Counted from the first letter of the stretch, positions 54,979 to 64,000 are shown. The stretch: DNA of 64,000 nucleotides from Arthrospiribacter ruber (GCF_019343195.1 NZ_RPHB01000003.1:310001-374000); one strand, 5' to 3'. The notes: generated by a model not told the origin, from the sequence alone. Translations and numbers: made by a program.

Positions 54979-55448
54979 GAGTTAATCTTTAAGGTTTTGC
55001 TATTGATAAAGATTTCCCTGATCACATACCACAATGTCAATGAACTCATCGCCAACATAGAAAGATAGACCAGACCCATATTAAGTTTCATAGACGCGGA
55101 TTGTTGAAGGGTGACAATGTGGATAAGCGGGATACTGTAATACATCATAAAGCTCATCAAAAGACCAATGCAAGAGAGTATCAAAATTTCCAATCGGATT
55201 CTGGATTTTGGCCCCAACCTGTCAAAAATCACCCCAACTCTCACGTAGCTTTTATCCCTGATGGCCAACCCAGCCCCTAAGCTTACCATGTAGATAAAAC
55301 AAAATCTGGCCAGCTCTTCTGTCCACGATGGCGACCATGGTAAGGCATATCTGGAAAAAACCTGGATACAAACACTTAGCATCATTAGTACAAATGTGCC
55401 TACGACAGCCATTCCCAATACCTGCTCTAAGCTGAATTTTGATTTCAT
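54975..55448 (-). CDS. TRAP transporter small permease (DctQ)
   Basis: 157 residues with four membrane segments, including the DctQ motif RYALPWSPSWTEELARFCF, from residue about 32 on. Overlaps both neighbours by 4 bp, which makes the three genes one transcript. Confidence 0.93.
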   Translation of the reverse strand: MKSKFSLEQVLGMAVVGTFVLMMLSVCIQVFSRYALPWSPSWTEELARFCFIYMVSLGAGLAIRDKSYVRVGVIFDRLGPKSRIRLEILILSCIGLLMSFMMYYSIPLIHIVTLQQSASMKLNMGLVYLSMLAMSSLTLWYVIREIFINSKTLKINS

Positions 55449-56428
55449 TTTATGGCTTGGATTCTTTTGTACATTTCCTTTTGTTGGGTATTGAAGTTGC
55501 GCTCCACTGCTTTACTGGCAATACTTTGGAAGGCCTCTTTGTCCACTTCGACAAATTGCATTCCCTTGGCCTGAAGGTATTCCCGATCCAACTCTTCCTG
55601 TTCTAGGAAAAGACCATGCTCGTATTCCTGCATCATTTCTGCTGCCTCCAGGACAACTTCTTGAAGTTCTTTAGGCAGTTTATCAAATTGTTTTTTCCCC
55701 ATGACCACATAAGCCCAGCCTTTTACATGTTCGGTCAGGTTTACGTATTTCTGAACCTCATAGAGCCCGGCATTTCTGATATGGGAAAAAGGGTTTTCCT
55801 GACCATGAATGGTTGATTGCTGTAAAGCGGTGAAGATTTCAGAGAATGCCATCGGTGTAGGTTTGGCACCCAATGCACTCCAGGTGCTGACAAATAAAGA
55901 GACATTTGGTACGCGGATGATCAGGTTATTGAGGTCGTTCGGATGAGTTATGGGAACATTGGTAGTAAGGTTTCTGGCTCCCCTTTCAAACCAAGCTATG
56001 GGTTTGAGCCCTGCCACATCTTCAATATGCTTTTCTATTTCTTTCCCAATGGGTCCACCGGCTACTTTTCTGAGATGTTCTGAATCACGGATGGCATAAG
56101 GGGTGGCACAAAAAATTGCCAATGGTAAGCTCCAGTTTTCCAAAGATTCGGCAGTTATCAGCAGGTCAACCGAACCGCTGAGGATACCGGTGATCATGTC
56201 CATTTCCTTTCCAAGCTGTTCGTTGGGATATATTTTGACCTCGATACGGCCAAAGGATTTTTTCTCTACTTCTTCTTTAAATTTAATGGCTGCTTTATGC
56301 CAAGTATTGTCTTCATTGACGATGTGCCCAAAGCGCAGTGTATATTCAGGCTTTTCTTCATCTGAGCTACAGGAGCATACAATATAAGCCGATAATAAAA
56401 AGATGAATAGCCTATAGAATGGCTGCAT
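55445..56428 (-). CDS. TRAP transporter substrate-binding lipoprotein (DctP)
   Basis: 327 residues. Lipobox VCSC near residue 20 indicates a lipid-anchored binding protein, as expected for a Bacteroidota TRAP system. The DctP family motif GARNLTTNVPITHPNDL gives way to IRVPNVSLFVSTWSALGAKP, with the Arg that binds the substrate carboxylate in IRVPN. The rest of the DctP core is intact. No sugar or sialic acid genes are nearby to tell the substrate. First gene of the operon; a MITE-like element lies 122 bp upstream. Confidence 0.93.
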   Translation of the reverse strand: MQPFYRLFIFLLSAYIVCSCSSDEEKPEYTLRFGHIVNEDNTWHKAAIKFKEEVEKKSFGRIEVKIYPNEQLGKEMDMITGILSGSVDLLITAESLENWSLPLAIFCATPYAIRDSEHLRKVAGGPIGKEIEKHIEDVAGLKPIAWFERGARNLTTNVPITHPNDLNNLIIRVPNVSLFVSTWSALGAKPTPMAFSEIFTALQQSTIHGQENPFSHIRNAGLYEVQKYVNLTEHVKGWAYVVMGKKQFDKLPKELQEVVLEAAEMMQEYEHGLFLEQEELDREYLQAKGMQFVEVDKEAFQSIASKAVERNFNTQQKEMYKRIQAIK

Positions 56429-56543
56429 TTGGTTTTTGGGTTATTGTAAAAAACAATTTAACCGAAAAAAATAAAAATTACTTTCAAAAATATGGCTTAT
56501 CGTAAAATTGTCTGACCGACGGTGGAGAGAAACACTTTTCCAA

Positions 56544-56819
56544 TACTTAGGGCATGCTGAAAAGCGCCAACTGGAAAATAAATGCTTTAAATTTTGATGA
56601 ATACCCCGTTTGTCAAGTATTTCATTTTTAAGCAGGTGCATGCTTATTCAACAATATAGCTCGATTTCCGTGCTCCTTAAAATTTCAAAATTCGAAATTT
56701 TAAGGCTAGTCTCAGGCATACCATCTTCTTCATTGGGCTCACTCGAAGTATAAGCATACATCTTCATTCGCCCGCTTTGAATCTGGCATACCTGAGACTT
56801 TTTCAGCAAGCCCTACTTA
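56544..56819. mobile_element. MITE-like non-autonomous element with target-site duplication
   Basis: Terminal inverted repeats gggcatgctgaaaa (56550-56563) and ttttcagcaagccc (56800-56813) match at 13 of 14 positions. They are flanked by a direct repeat tactta at 56544-56549 and 56814-56819. The 264-bp interior has no transposase. It has a perfect hairpin ccttaaaatttc/gaaattttaagg (56675-56705) and a second inverted pair gtctcaggcatacc (56709-56722) and ggcatacctgagac (56785-56798), 12 of 14. The parent transposase family cannot be named. Confidence 0.82.
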
Positions 56820-56875
56820 GTACACTGCTTTGGCTCCTTCTATCAATAATCTATCTACTTTGGAAATGTTGGAAA

Positions 56876-56909
56876 AAAAAGCCCTTTTGATTGATCAAAA
56901 GGGCTTTTT
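56876..56909 (-). terminator. Bidirectional terminator downstream of the ZnuD-like receptor
   Basis: Perfect 11-bp stem gcccttttgat (56881-56891) and atcaaaagggc (56894-56904) flanked by A-run and T-run. Confidence 0.85.
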
Positions 56910-57021
56910 AGTGTATTGAAGGTTGTATTTCCTTGGGATTATGTCGCAAAGATATTTACTAGGTATAAAGCTGATGCCTGACTGCCAGCAGACAGGATAG
57001 ATATCTATCCTCCTTGATTCT

Positions 57022-59286
57022 TTAAAACGGTATCCTCACATTCAAAGCCACATTCCTCCCGATTTGATTGATGCCAAATGGCCTAAAGAGTGACATGTGG
57101 TCCAAATATGTTTGGTTCAACAAGTTGGTACCGCTTACATATACATCCAGCGTATTGTTGCCTACCTGTACATTTCCACCTACATTTAATCCCAATAGGT
57201 AATATCCAGGTGTGGCTTCTTCTAATGGAGCTGCTCTGTTTTGGTCAAATACAGCTGTACCCAAAAGACTGATATATGGCCTTTGTATCGCTCCGAAGTT
57301 TTTCAACCTGAAATCCACACCCTGGGTCCATCTAAAAGCAGGAATATAAGGCAGGAAGCTCCAGTCAGAGCGTCTTTGACCTATTACCATGCTGTATCCG
57401 GAATGGAAATTCATCCACTTGGCACCGGTTGGCTGGTATTGAAATTCCAGTTCACCACCATATAACCTGGCATCAGCTTGCTCAAACTCCCAAACGGTAA
57501 GTTCTCCCATCATTTCATCTGTTGGAGAGAAAAAGATATAATTGTTGATATGATTGTAGAAAATTTCTCCTGAAATACTAAAGCCATTTCTGCTATATCT
57601 GATACCGAAATCAGTCTGTAAATTTTGCTCTCTTTCGAAGCTGGCATCACCTCTTTCAAATCGGCTAGTACCTGGGTGCGGTCCGTTTGAGAATAATTCG
57701 GCGAGATCCGGGGCCCTAAAGCCTTGGGCAATATTCAATCTGAACCTCCAATTGGTACTGGGCCTGAAAGTAGCACCAGCACTGGTGGTGACCCCATCAA
57801 AAGTCCTTTCCAGTCTTCTGTCAGCAGGATTACCAGGAAGAATAAAACCGTAATCTATTAGATTGGGAGCGTTGGCATCAGCGACCACTCTTCTCCAATC
57901 ATATCTAAGTCCCCCTTGAAGTACCCATTTGTCTTTGTTGTAATTGACCAAAGCATAAGCGGAACGGTCATCTTTAGTCGCATCAGGGATAAGAATTTCC
58001 TCAGCTTCATCCATGTTTGTATTGGTCAGATAAAAACCCTGGACTCCAAAAATCAGCTCAGTATGCTCGGTTAAAGACTTGAAATACTTCAGGTCGTACA
58101 TGAAATTGCTTTGATTTAGTCCCAAATCAACTTCATCGAAGTCATCTTCAATTTCTTTTCTGCTATTAATGTGGTATCCAAAGGTGGCTTTTAACCTGTC
58201 TTCACCCAAGTAAATGTTGGTCTCAGAGTTGAAGAAATGGTCTCTCACATCCTGAAATGGCAGCTGCATGGAGCGGTCATTTCTGGTGGTTACCAGCTCA
58301 TCCATTTCATCTTCTTCCAAGATACCTAGATTTTGTTGGAGGTAAGTGTAGCGGAATCTCGTCTCACCCCATTCTTTTTTGAGTCCAACTCCTGCTTTGA
58401 TATTCTGGGTATTGAAGCGGGTATTGCCCACTGTATTTCCATCACCGTCCAGGTAATCGGCGTGGGATTCGGTTGCTGCCCTCAATGACCAGACAAAACC
58501 GTTTTCTGAAGCTCCTTTCGCTCCTACTTCTGCTCTGCCTCCAAGAGAATTGCTGAACCCTCTAAGGTTTACATCACCATTAATATCCCCTGCAGAGGCA
58601 TCTCTTTCTTCAATGAGATTGACGACACCTGCCATGGCCCCTGAGCCATATATGATGGATGCAGGACCTTTGATCATTTCTATGTCGGCAATTCCGGTCT
58701 CTGTCATCCCAAGACCATGATCTGCTCCCCATTGCTGGTTTTCAAATCTAGCTCCTTGGTAAACAGACAAGACCCTGCTAAATGATAATCCCCTGATCAC
58801 GGGCTTACTGATACCCGGTCCCAACGAGATCTCACTGACTCCAGGAGTTCTTGTCAATGCTGTCATCAGATTTGGAGCAGGCATTTTGAGTAGGTCAGTC
58901 CTGTTCAGTTTCTCAATACTTATTGGTGAACTTTCCTTACTCATGACATAAGCACCGGAAACTACCACCTCGTCGATATTGGTGACACGTTCTTCCAATT
59001 CTACAGTCAAGTTGCCTACACGATTAGGGTTTAGAGTTTTCACTTCTGTGGCATAGCCAATAAATGAAATCTGGATGGTAATGTTTTTGTCAGGTAGGGA
59101 ACCTAGGCTAAAATTGCCATCTAGGTCCGTTACCACACCTCTGTTGAGTTCTGGAATAAAAACAGAAACTCCGGGAAGAGGGGTTTTGGAATCTTTGTCT
59201 ACCACTTTGCCGGTAAGACCAATATCTTGCGCAGCATTCAATCCTATTGTAAACAGGAAAGACATTGCCACAAATAACATTTTCAT
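57022..59286 (-). CDS. TonB-dependent receptor, ZnuD-like, probably for a metal ion
   Basis: 754 residues: signal peptide (ending GLNAAQ), carboxypeptidase-like domain (about 22-100), plug (about 110-230, with ISKPVIRGLSFSRVLSVYQG in part) and a barrel. The plug segment RFENQQWGADHGLG and the C-terminal NLLNQTYLDHMSLFRPFG followed by GRNVALNVRIPF resemble ZnuD-type zinc receptors. The upstream operon partner is a small His-rich protein, which supports a metal. Zinc or copper are both possible. Confidence 0.88.
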   Translation of the reverse strand: MKMLFVAMSFLFTIGLNAAQDIGLTGKVVDKDSKTPLPGVSVFIPELNRGVVTDLDGNFSLGSLPDKNITIQISFIGYATEVKTLNPNRVGNLTVELEERVTNIDEVVVSGAYVMSKESSPISIEKLNRTDLLKMPAPNLMTALTRTPGVSEISLGPGISKPVIRGLSFSRVLSVYQGARFENQQWGADHGLGMTETGIADIEMIKGPASIIYGSGAMAGVVNLIEERDASAGDINGDVNLRGFSNSLGGRAEVGAKGASENGFVWSLRAATESHADYLDGDGNTVGNTRFNTQNIKAGVGLKKEWGETRFRYTYLQQNLGILEEDEMDELVTTRNDRSMQLPFQDVRDHFFNSETNIYLGEDRLKATFGYHINSRKEIEDDFDEVDLGLNQSNFMYDLKYFKSLTEHTELIFGVQGFYLTNTNMDEAEEILIPDATKDDRSAYALVNYNKDKWVLQGGLRYDWRRVVADANAPNLIDYGFILPGNPADRRLERTFDGVTTSAGATFRPSTNWRFRLNIAQGFRAPDLAELFSNGPHPGTSRFERGDASFEREQNLQTDFGIRYSRNGFSISGEIFYNHINNYIFFSPTDEMMGELTVWEFEQADARLYGGELEFQYQPTGAKWMNFHSGYSMVIGQRRSDWSFLPYIPAFRWTQGVDFRLKNFGAIQRPYISLLGTAVFDQNRAAPLEEATPGYYLLGLNVGGNVQVGNNTLDVYVSGTNLLNQTYLDHMSLFRPFGINQIGRNVALNVRIPF

Positions 59287-59347
59287 GGAATTATGAATTT
59301 ATTTTTTTTAAAAGGAATAAAGCCCAAAAGGGGCCTGAGAAGTGGGT

Positions 59348-59716
59348 TTAACCTATTCTGGGTGGACCCCGGTGGTCAAATCCCAGAGAAATAAGTTGAA
59401 AAAACTCATGTGTAAAAAATGAGGAATAAATCTCGCCTGGACTTTCGGGTGCATTTGGTATGGCAACCTCAAAATGATAGGCAAAATACTCTCCGTGGGC
59501 AATCAAGTCCAAGATGATAAGCTCCATCTCAGTGTGCCCGTGATCTGTTGGATCTTCACTTTCAATACTAGCCAGCACAGGGTGGGCGTGGGTAATGATC
59601 TTACCATTCTCCAATTCGTGCGAGTGAAAAAACAATACGCCATTGGCCAGTATACTTAGCATCAAGGCTAAGCTGACATGACTAATCAGTGGCAATATTT
59701 TTCTCCAGAGGTTCAT
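59348..59716 (-). CDS. Small histidine-rich exported protein, partner of the TonB receptor
   Basis: 122 residues with an N-terminal hydrophobic segment (about 10-32, LISHVSLALMLSILANGVLF) and then many histidines: FFHSHELENGKIITHAHP, DHGHTEME and a late HRGP. The spacing HSH and HGH suggests metal binding. It lies 61 bp upstream of the ZnuD-like receptor on the same strand, so they should be co-transcribed. I know of no tested function. Confidence 0.78.
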   Translation of the reverse strand: MNLWRKILPLISHVSLALMLSILANGVLFFHSHELENGKIITHAHPVLASIESEDPTDHGHTEMELIILDLIAHGEYFAYHFEVAIPNAPESPGEIYSSFFTHEFFQLISLGFDHRGPPRIG

Positions 59717-59858
59717 TTAATGTAAATACACCAAATCAATGCGAATATAGCAAAGAAAGTTAAGTTAGACATGCCTTTTTTATTTTTATCGTAAATCAAA
59801 ATAAATATTTAGTGTGGGCTAAAAAAATGTTTCCGCATTATTTGTGTAAATTTCCGAT

Positions 59859-60233
59859 ATGATTGATTATGATTTCAGACCTGAGCGCTATTACGACGGG
59901 ACAGGCCCTAGTACTGTTTTAGTCAGATTATTCTATCCGGAAAGCCAATGGGGAGAAGAGATCAGTATCTACACGAATGTGATAGACGGAAAAATTCATT
60001 TTGAAGCTGTGGACTTTTATGGCAACGATATACATTTAAGCCCTCAAGTTTCGGACAAGCCTCTGAGTTTGCAGGAGTTGATATTGATGATCGAAACAAT
60101 GGACATCAATACAGAGGCTGAGTTAGGAAACTTAGCTCTTACGCTTTCAGGTATACCTGAAGCTGAAAGTACTTATTACCCGGCCTTGGAAAGGTATTTT
60201 TCTGAAAAAAGAAAATATTACGGACTGCGTTAA
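59859..60233 (+). CDS. Unknown small protein, 124 aa
   Basis: A soluble, acidic protein without motifs I can name, starting MIDYDFRPERYYDGTGPSTVL. No signal peptide. It converges with the following minus-strand gene, overlapping it by 4 bp at the stops. Regular codon use supports a real gene. Confidence 0.7.
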   Translation: MIDYDFRPERYYDGTGPSTVLVRLFYPESQWGEEISIYTNVIDGKIHFEAVDFYGNDIHLSPQVSDKPLSLQELILMIETMDINTEAELGNLALTLSGIPEAESTYYPALERYFSEKRKYYGLR

Positions 60234-60460
60234 AAATCCAAAATAGTTTCGTAATGTCTTGAAATCACATGATTGGTCTTGAACCAATAATCGTAGGTGT
60301 CAAAATCCACACAATCATTGAGTGTCATTCCCTCAAACTCCACAGATTTGATGCTGGACTTTGGTAGCCAGCTCCTCAGATCATTGGCCTGATCAATGGT
60401 CAATTGGTCTAATTGGATTACTTTCACGCCTTCTAAAATAAATGGTATCAGTTTGGTCAT
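60230..60460 (-). CDS. Unknown small protein, 76 aa
   Basis: Start taken at 60460 because aagg lies close upstream of this ATG; an in-frame ATG at 60496 adds 12 residues with a basic, Cys-containing start. Charged protein with LDQLTIDQANDLRSWLPKSS and an acidic C-terminal half (FDTYDYWFKT). No recognised family. Confidence 0.6.
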   Translation of the reverse strand: MTKLIPFILEGVKVIQLDQLTIDQANDLRSWLPKSSIKSVEFEGMTLNDCVDFDTYDYWFKTNHVISRHYETILDF

Positions 60461-60593
60461 AACCTTAGCTTTTATCTTTTTACAAAAGAAGTCCATATTC
60501 TTTTGTATTTGATTAACAATAAATTACCCTTCTGTTAAATTTCAAAAATGTGTAGCTTATTTTTAGGCTGCTCTAATCTACCAAGTCCATTTT

Positions 60594-61499
60594 ATGACAA
60601 ATCTTTTTCTGATTGTGTTTTTTTTGCTTGTGGGTCTACTGCTTCAAAAGCTCAGTTTTGTCCCTGCAAGACTCTCGGAATATTTGAATACCTACCTGAT
60701 TTATGTTGTTTTACCCGCTTTGGCTTTGCTTTATTTGCCTGAAGTCAAGCTGAATCTGGACTTATTACTTCCAATTGCCTCAGCTTGGATCAGTTTCTTC
60801 CTTTCCTGGCTACTTTTTGGATTTTTGGGCAAACATTTTTCTTGGCCCAATTCTCTTACAGGATGTCTGATCATTACAGCAGGTTTGGCAAACACTTCTT
60901 TTGTAGGTTTTCCAATAGTACAGGCACTTTATGGAGAAGAAGCAGTAAAAATCGCTTTGCTTATAGATCAGGCAGGTTCATTTATCATTGTCAGCAGTGT
61001 GGCTGTTGTGGTCGCTTCTATTTACAGCACCGGGAAAAAACGAAAAAGAGATATCAGTAAAAAAATCCTAACGTTTCCCCCCTTTCTGTTTTTTGTTTTA
61101 GCAATGGGAATGAATGTTTTTCAAATACAAATTCCTCAAGGCTTGGAGTCTATTTTACAGTTAATAGCCATCACTTTGACTCCAGTTGCATTGACGGCCG
61201 TAGGACTTCAGGTCAAGATCAATCTAGAAGCGATCAGCTCAAAATTTCTCTGGCTCGGTTTATCTTATAAGCTGATATTGATACCAGGAATTATTTACCT
61301 GCTATTTTCTCAGGTATTTGGTTTGGAAGGTTTGCTTTTCAAGGTGTCTGTGATAGAAGCTGCAATGGCTCCCATGATCACAGGTTCAATTATTGCGATT
61401 ACCCATGATTTGGAACCAAAGCTGGCTTCCCTACTCGTGGGAGTAGGGATTCCGCTTTCCTTTTTGACCATTACAGGATGGTACTTTTTATTGGCCTGA
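60594..61499 (+). CDS. AEC family transporter (auxin efflux carrier/malonate transporter type)
   Basis: 301 residues with about ten hydrophobic segments. Core features: the ten-helix AEC fold, GLANTSFVGFPIVQALYGEEA and the C-terminal EAAMAPMITGSIIA. Probably a symporter for an organic acid. The last bases, TGATCA, join its stop to the stop of the convergent AsmA-like gene. Confidence 0.9.
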   Translation: MTNLFLIVFFLLVGLLLQKLSFVPARLSEYLNTYLIYVVLPALALLYLPEVKLNLDLLLPIASAWISFFLSWLLFGFLGKHFSWPNSLTGCLIITAGLANTSFVGFPIVQALYGEEAVKIALLIDQAGSFIIVSSVAVVVASIYSTGKKRKRDISKKILTFPPFLFFVLAMGMNVFQIQIPQGLESILQLIAITLTPVALTAVGLQVKINLEAISSKFLWLGLSYKLILIPGIIYLLFSQVFGLEGLLFKVSVIEAAMAPMITGSIIAITHDLEPKLASLLVGVGIPLSFLTITGWYFLLA

Positions 61500-64000
61500 T
61501 CAAGGGTTTGAGGTAGTGTCCGGTCTTGTATTCTGTCTAGGAGGACGAAGCACATTTCTCAGCACACTTTTGGCTTCTTCCACTGCGCGGTCTTTGGTTT
61601 CGGAGGCTTTTCTTTCTGCTTCCCTGCGTACGCTGTCCTGTAGGGTTTCTGCTTTTGCACGGACTTCCCTTTTTAGACTGTCTTCTGCTGCCCTAAACTG
61701 CTGCGTTACCTGCTCTTGGATATTTTCTCTTTCCTGCGTGACTCTAGATCTCAGTGCATTTGCCAACATGTTTTCAATGCTGTTGCCTCCAGCAAGACTT
61801 ACTCTTGGATTGGAATAAGTACCACCCAAGTTTAGCGCCAAAGGTATGATAGTGGATTCAGAAGCCTGGGTTCCCGATATAGTGGACAGTATGTTGTTGG
61901 CCATAGATCCAAACCTGCCTGCTGGCACCTGCATGTTGAGCAGGTAATTGATACTTCCGTCAAAAGAAGTGCTTCCCTGAATGTTGGCCTGATAGTCCCA
62001 AAGCCTTACATCGAAAGGACGTACATCCATCACACCATTATTTATCTCAACCGGAATACTGATATTTCTGAATTGTAAGCTATTGCTTTCATTGAGACGG
62101 GTTACTTGAGATACTGCTTGCAAGAGCTGTGGATTTTGATAGGATGCTTCTGCTACCCTCAGCAGTCCCTTTCCATCGAGGGTAGAAAGTACTGGCATCA
62201 TATCAGGGCCCAGTTGACCTGAAAAATTAAGCTTTGTGCTAAAATTGCCCGTAAGGTGCTGGGCAATTGGAGCAAATGCCCTGACTGTATTGAAAGATTC
62301 AAATGCCCTTGGAATACTCAGAGAGGACAGGTCTAGGTCAAAAGCAAACACAGGTTCAGTGATATTCCTTGGATCATAAGTTCCGTTCATGCTGATCTGT
62401 CCTCCTAAAGTACTCATAGCAGCATCTCTAAATCTAAGGATACCATCTTTTATACCGAGATTTCCTCTTACATTTTTCAAACTCAGGTTGTCGTAAATAA
62501 CTTCCTGCATATTGATCGCCATTGTAAAATCGATGTCTTTTGGCAATTCCACCACACTAAGTTCCATGCTTTCCTCAGAGGTATCCGCTGTCATCCATTC
62601 GTTGATATCAAATTTGCTGGAATTGAGGCTGAGCTGTCCAGTCAATACGGCGTCATTTTTCAGGAAATAATCCATATAGTTGGATAGAAAACCTGTTGCA
62701 GTAAGAGGACTTTGACCTAATCTCGAATCAAAGTCTTTGAGTGTAATCCTTTGTGGGGAAAATTCCATAGTGGATGTATTGATCCTTATTCCTTGAGGAA
62801 CATCCGTGGAATTGAAATAAAACTCTCTGAGATCCAGTTCTCCCCTCATGTCTATCCTATTGTACCTAGCGGCTTCTACATCTGCATAAGATCCTTTGGA
62901 TTGCAGGTCTGCCTTTAGCTTACCTTCCATGATGATGTTTTCCATAGGGAAAATTGCGAGCATTTTTCCCAAATCCACTCCACCTTGCAAGGCTCCATCC
63001 CAGTTGAGGGCAGCAAAATCCTGTACCCTAAGTCTTCCTGTAATGCTTTCGTTTTCCAGCTCAAAACCAAACTGGGACAAGTTGACAATAAAGTCATCCA
63101 TACGTCCGCTTGGATTGCTGACAGTAGCATTCACGTTAAGCTTCTCAATGGGAGCGGGATAGTCACTGCTTTTTACAAACCCGTTGGTAAGGGCGAGCCT
63201 TGCATCCATACTTGGAATGACCTGAGCTACAGAATCATAACGGCCTTTTGCTGTGGCATCCACATCCAACATTCCACGAAGGGTAATGCCTTCTACAGGG
63301 AAAATTGAAGTAAGTTCCTCCAGGTTCAGTTTGCCTCTAAGGGATCCATCCATGGTATAGTCCTTGAGGTTGGCAAGTGCAAACCGACCTGAAATAGGGT
63401 TTGAACCAAAGTCCATGCTGAAGTTCGGGATCTCGATTCGGGTATTGTCCAAGTCATTGCTGCTGTTTTCCACATGCATGGCCACATTGATATTGCTCAC
63501 CGGTCTTGGTAAATCAGGATATTGGAACATACCATCTTCCACTTTTAAGGAAATATCAAAGGAGGGAAAAGAATTTTCATTATATATACCCTTCATAAAT
63601 CCACGGAAATCCATGGTTCCGGAGGTCCGGAGATTATCGAAGTTTTCGGTGTATACCCCGGGAACCAAAGATAATATGCTTTTAAAGGTGTTGTTTTTTC
63701 CTTCAAATGCAAGATCCATTTCAATATCTTCCTCAGGTAGTGCTAGATATCCTTTTAAATCAAATAGAAAATCATTGAGCCTAAAGCTACCATCGCCTAA
63801 GGTAAATTTCATTTGCTCGAGATCCACATTGAGTACTGTTTCACCCTTAAATTTTTTGTTTCTCAAATAGTTGGTCCCATCGAAAGAAACATCTGCAATA
63901 ATAGCTTCCATTTCCATAGGTAAGTCATAGACATCCATGGTGAAGTCCCCCCTGCCTACCATGTCGATCTGGCCTAATGCCATAAAAAAATCCAGTTCCC
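61500..64000 (-). CDS. AsmA-like protein, C-terminal part (5' end outside window)
   Basis: The reading frame is open to the right edge, so the 827 codons after the first internal Met and five more before it are only the C-terminal part. Repetitive beta-strand-rich sequence with recurring DLDLSSL, GKLKADL, MDVRPFDVRL and VPAGRFGS motifs fits the AsmA/TamB-type envelope proteins that bridge inner and outer membranes. The final 80 residues are a charged coiled coil (RVTQERENIQEQVTQQFR, then KAETLQDSVRREAERKASE). Bacteroidota members of this family are often about 1000 residues; the N-terminal membrane anchor is not visible. Confidence 0.85.
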   Translation of the reverse strand, partial: ELDFFMALGQIDMVGRGDFTMDVYDLPMEMEAIIADVSFDGTNYLRNKKFKGETVLNVDLEQMKFTLGDGSFRLNDFLFDLKGYLALPEEDIEMDLAFEGKNNTFKSILSLVPGVYTENFDNLRTSGTMDFRGFMKGIYNENSFPSFDISLKVEDGMFQYPDLPRPVSNINVAMHVENSSNDLDNTRIEIPNFSMDFGSNPISGRFALANLKDYTMDGSLRGKLNLEELTSIFPVEGITLRGMLDVDATAKGRYDSVAQVIPSMDARLALTNGFVKSSDYPAPIEKLNVNATVSNPSGRMDDFIVNLSQFGFELENESITGRLRVQDFAALNWDGALQGGVDLGKMLAIFPMENIIMEGKLKADLQSKGSYADVEAARYNRIDMRGELDLREFYFNSTDVPQGIRINTSTMEFSPQRITLKDFDSRLGQSPLTATGFLSNYMDYFLKNDAVLTGQLSLNSSKFDINEWMTADTSEESMELSVVELPKDIDFTMAINMQEVIYDNLSLKNVRGNLGIKDGILRFRDAAMSTLGGQISMNGTYDPRNITEPVFAFDLDLSSLSIPRAFESFNTVRAFAPIAQHLTGNFSTKLNFSGQLGPDMMPVLSTLDGKGLLRVAEASYQNPQLLQAVSQVTRLNESNSLQFRNISIPVEINNGVMDVRPFDVRLWDYQANIQGSTSFDGSINYLLNMQVPAGRFGSMANNILSTISGTQASESTIIPLALNLGGTYSNPRVSLAGGNSIENMLANALRSRVTQERENIQEQVTQQFRAAEDSLKREVRAKAETLQDSVRREAERKASETKDRAVEEAKSVLRNVLRPPRQNTRPDTTSNP

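Larger units (their letters stand above)
56429..57021 (-). other. Gap between the TRAP operon and a TonB receptor, with a MITE-like element
   Basis: 593 bp. It contains, in order, the TRAP promoter region, a 264-bp element with terminal inverted repeats (56550-56813), and a bidirectional terminator at 56876-56909. A 66-codon minus-strand ORF within it has no recognised match and I do not count it. Confidence 0.75.

Noticed and set aside
56441-56641. 66-codon minus-strand ORF partly inside the MITE-like element as a transposase remnant
   Set aside because: No transposase motif, crosses the element end into the TRAP upstream region.
61497-61502. TGATCA palindrome joining the stop codons of the AEC and AsmA genes
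   Set aside because: Back-to-back stops of convergent genes; a six-base palindrome is too short to mean more.

Overview
The window looks like a chromosomal segment from a member of the Bacteroidota, most likely order Cytophagales, family Cyclobacteriaceae (Algoriphagus, Belliella and relatives). The evidence is family-level: TAnnTTTG promoter boxes with TTTG upstream, two type IX secretion genes (porZ and a porE-like gene), two TonB receptors with carboxypeptidase-like N-terminal domains, DUF4221 and DUF4252 secreted proteins, a short CstA, and an AccD without the zinc-ribbon cysteines. No rRNA, CRISPR array, prophage or intact insertion sequence is visible. Most genes are ordinary housekeeping genes with accessory modules between them.

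Layout. 1-6.6 kb: rho (cut by the left edge), recO, porZ, tdk and a 2Fe-2S ferredoxin, with an unknown divergent gene. 6.6-12.1 kb: the cell-shape operon mreB-mreC-mreD-mrdA-rodA on the minus strand. 12.3-17.1 kb: rimP-nusA-infB. 17.1-18 kb: two small unknown membrane genes. 18.1-22.9 kb: a tight four-gene operon (outer-membrane barrel, lipoprotein with a complete PAP2/vanadium haloperoxidase signature, DUF3179 membrane protein, second barrel) that I consider the best candidate for an undescribed system. 22.9-31.5 kb: cstA, accD, an orphan nqrF, an operon of degenerate arginase-like protein, cytochrome b5-like protein, amino-sugar kinase and murQ, then an rRNA pseudouridine synthase. 31.6-36.4 kb: two related secreted proteins and an ECF sigma/anti-sigma/DUF4252 cluster. 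36.6 kb: tRNA-Phe. 36.8-41.5 kb: a heterodisulfide-reductase-like Fe-S pair split by heptamer repeats, a DUF4143 ATPase preceded by a four-copy 33-bp-period repeat, and a conserved protein. 41.5-47.2 kb: porE-like, a UPF0316 protein, an unknown protein, recX, tpiA, prmA and a small membrane protein. 47.3-53.6 kb: TonB receptor, TPR protein, LytS/LytTR two-component pair, DUF4221 lipoprotein. 53.7-56.4 kb: TRAP transporter. 56.5-56.8 kb: a 264-bp MITE-like element with target duplication. 57-59.7 kb: ZnuD-like TonB receptor with a His-rich partner. 59.9-64 kb: two small unknown genes, an AEC transporter and an AsmA-like gene cut by the right edge.

How the parts work together. The mre and rimP operons diverge from one promoter region. 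murQ and the BadF-type kinase fit peptidoglycan amino-sugar salvage. PorZ and the PorE-like lipoprotein serve protein export and surface attachment. Three intergenic regions carry different tandem heptanucleotide arrays, a repeat class that recurs across the window independently of gene content. All family calls come from reading motifs by eye, without database searches.
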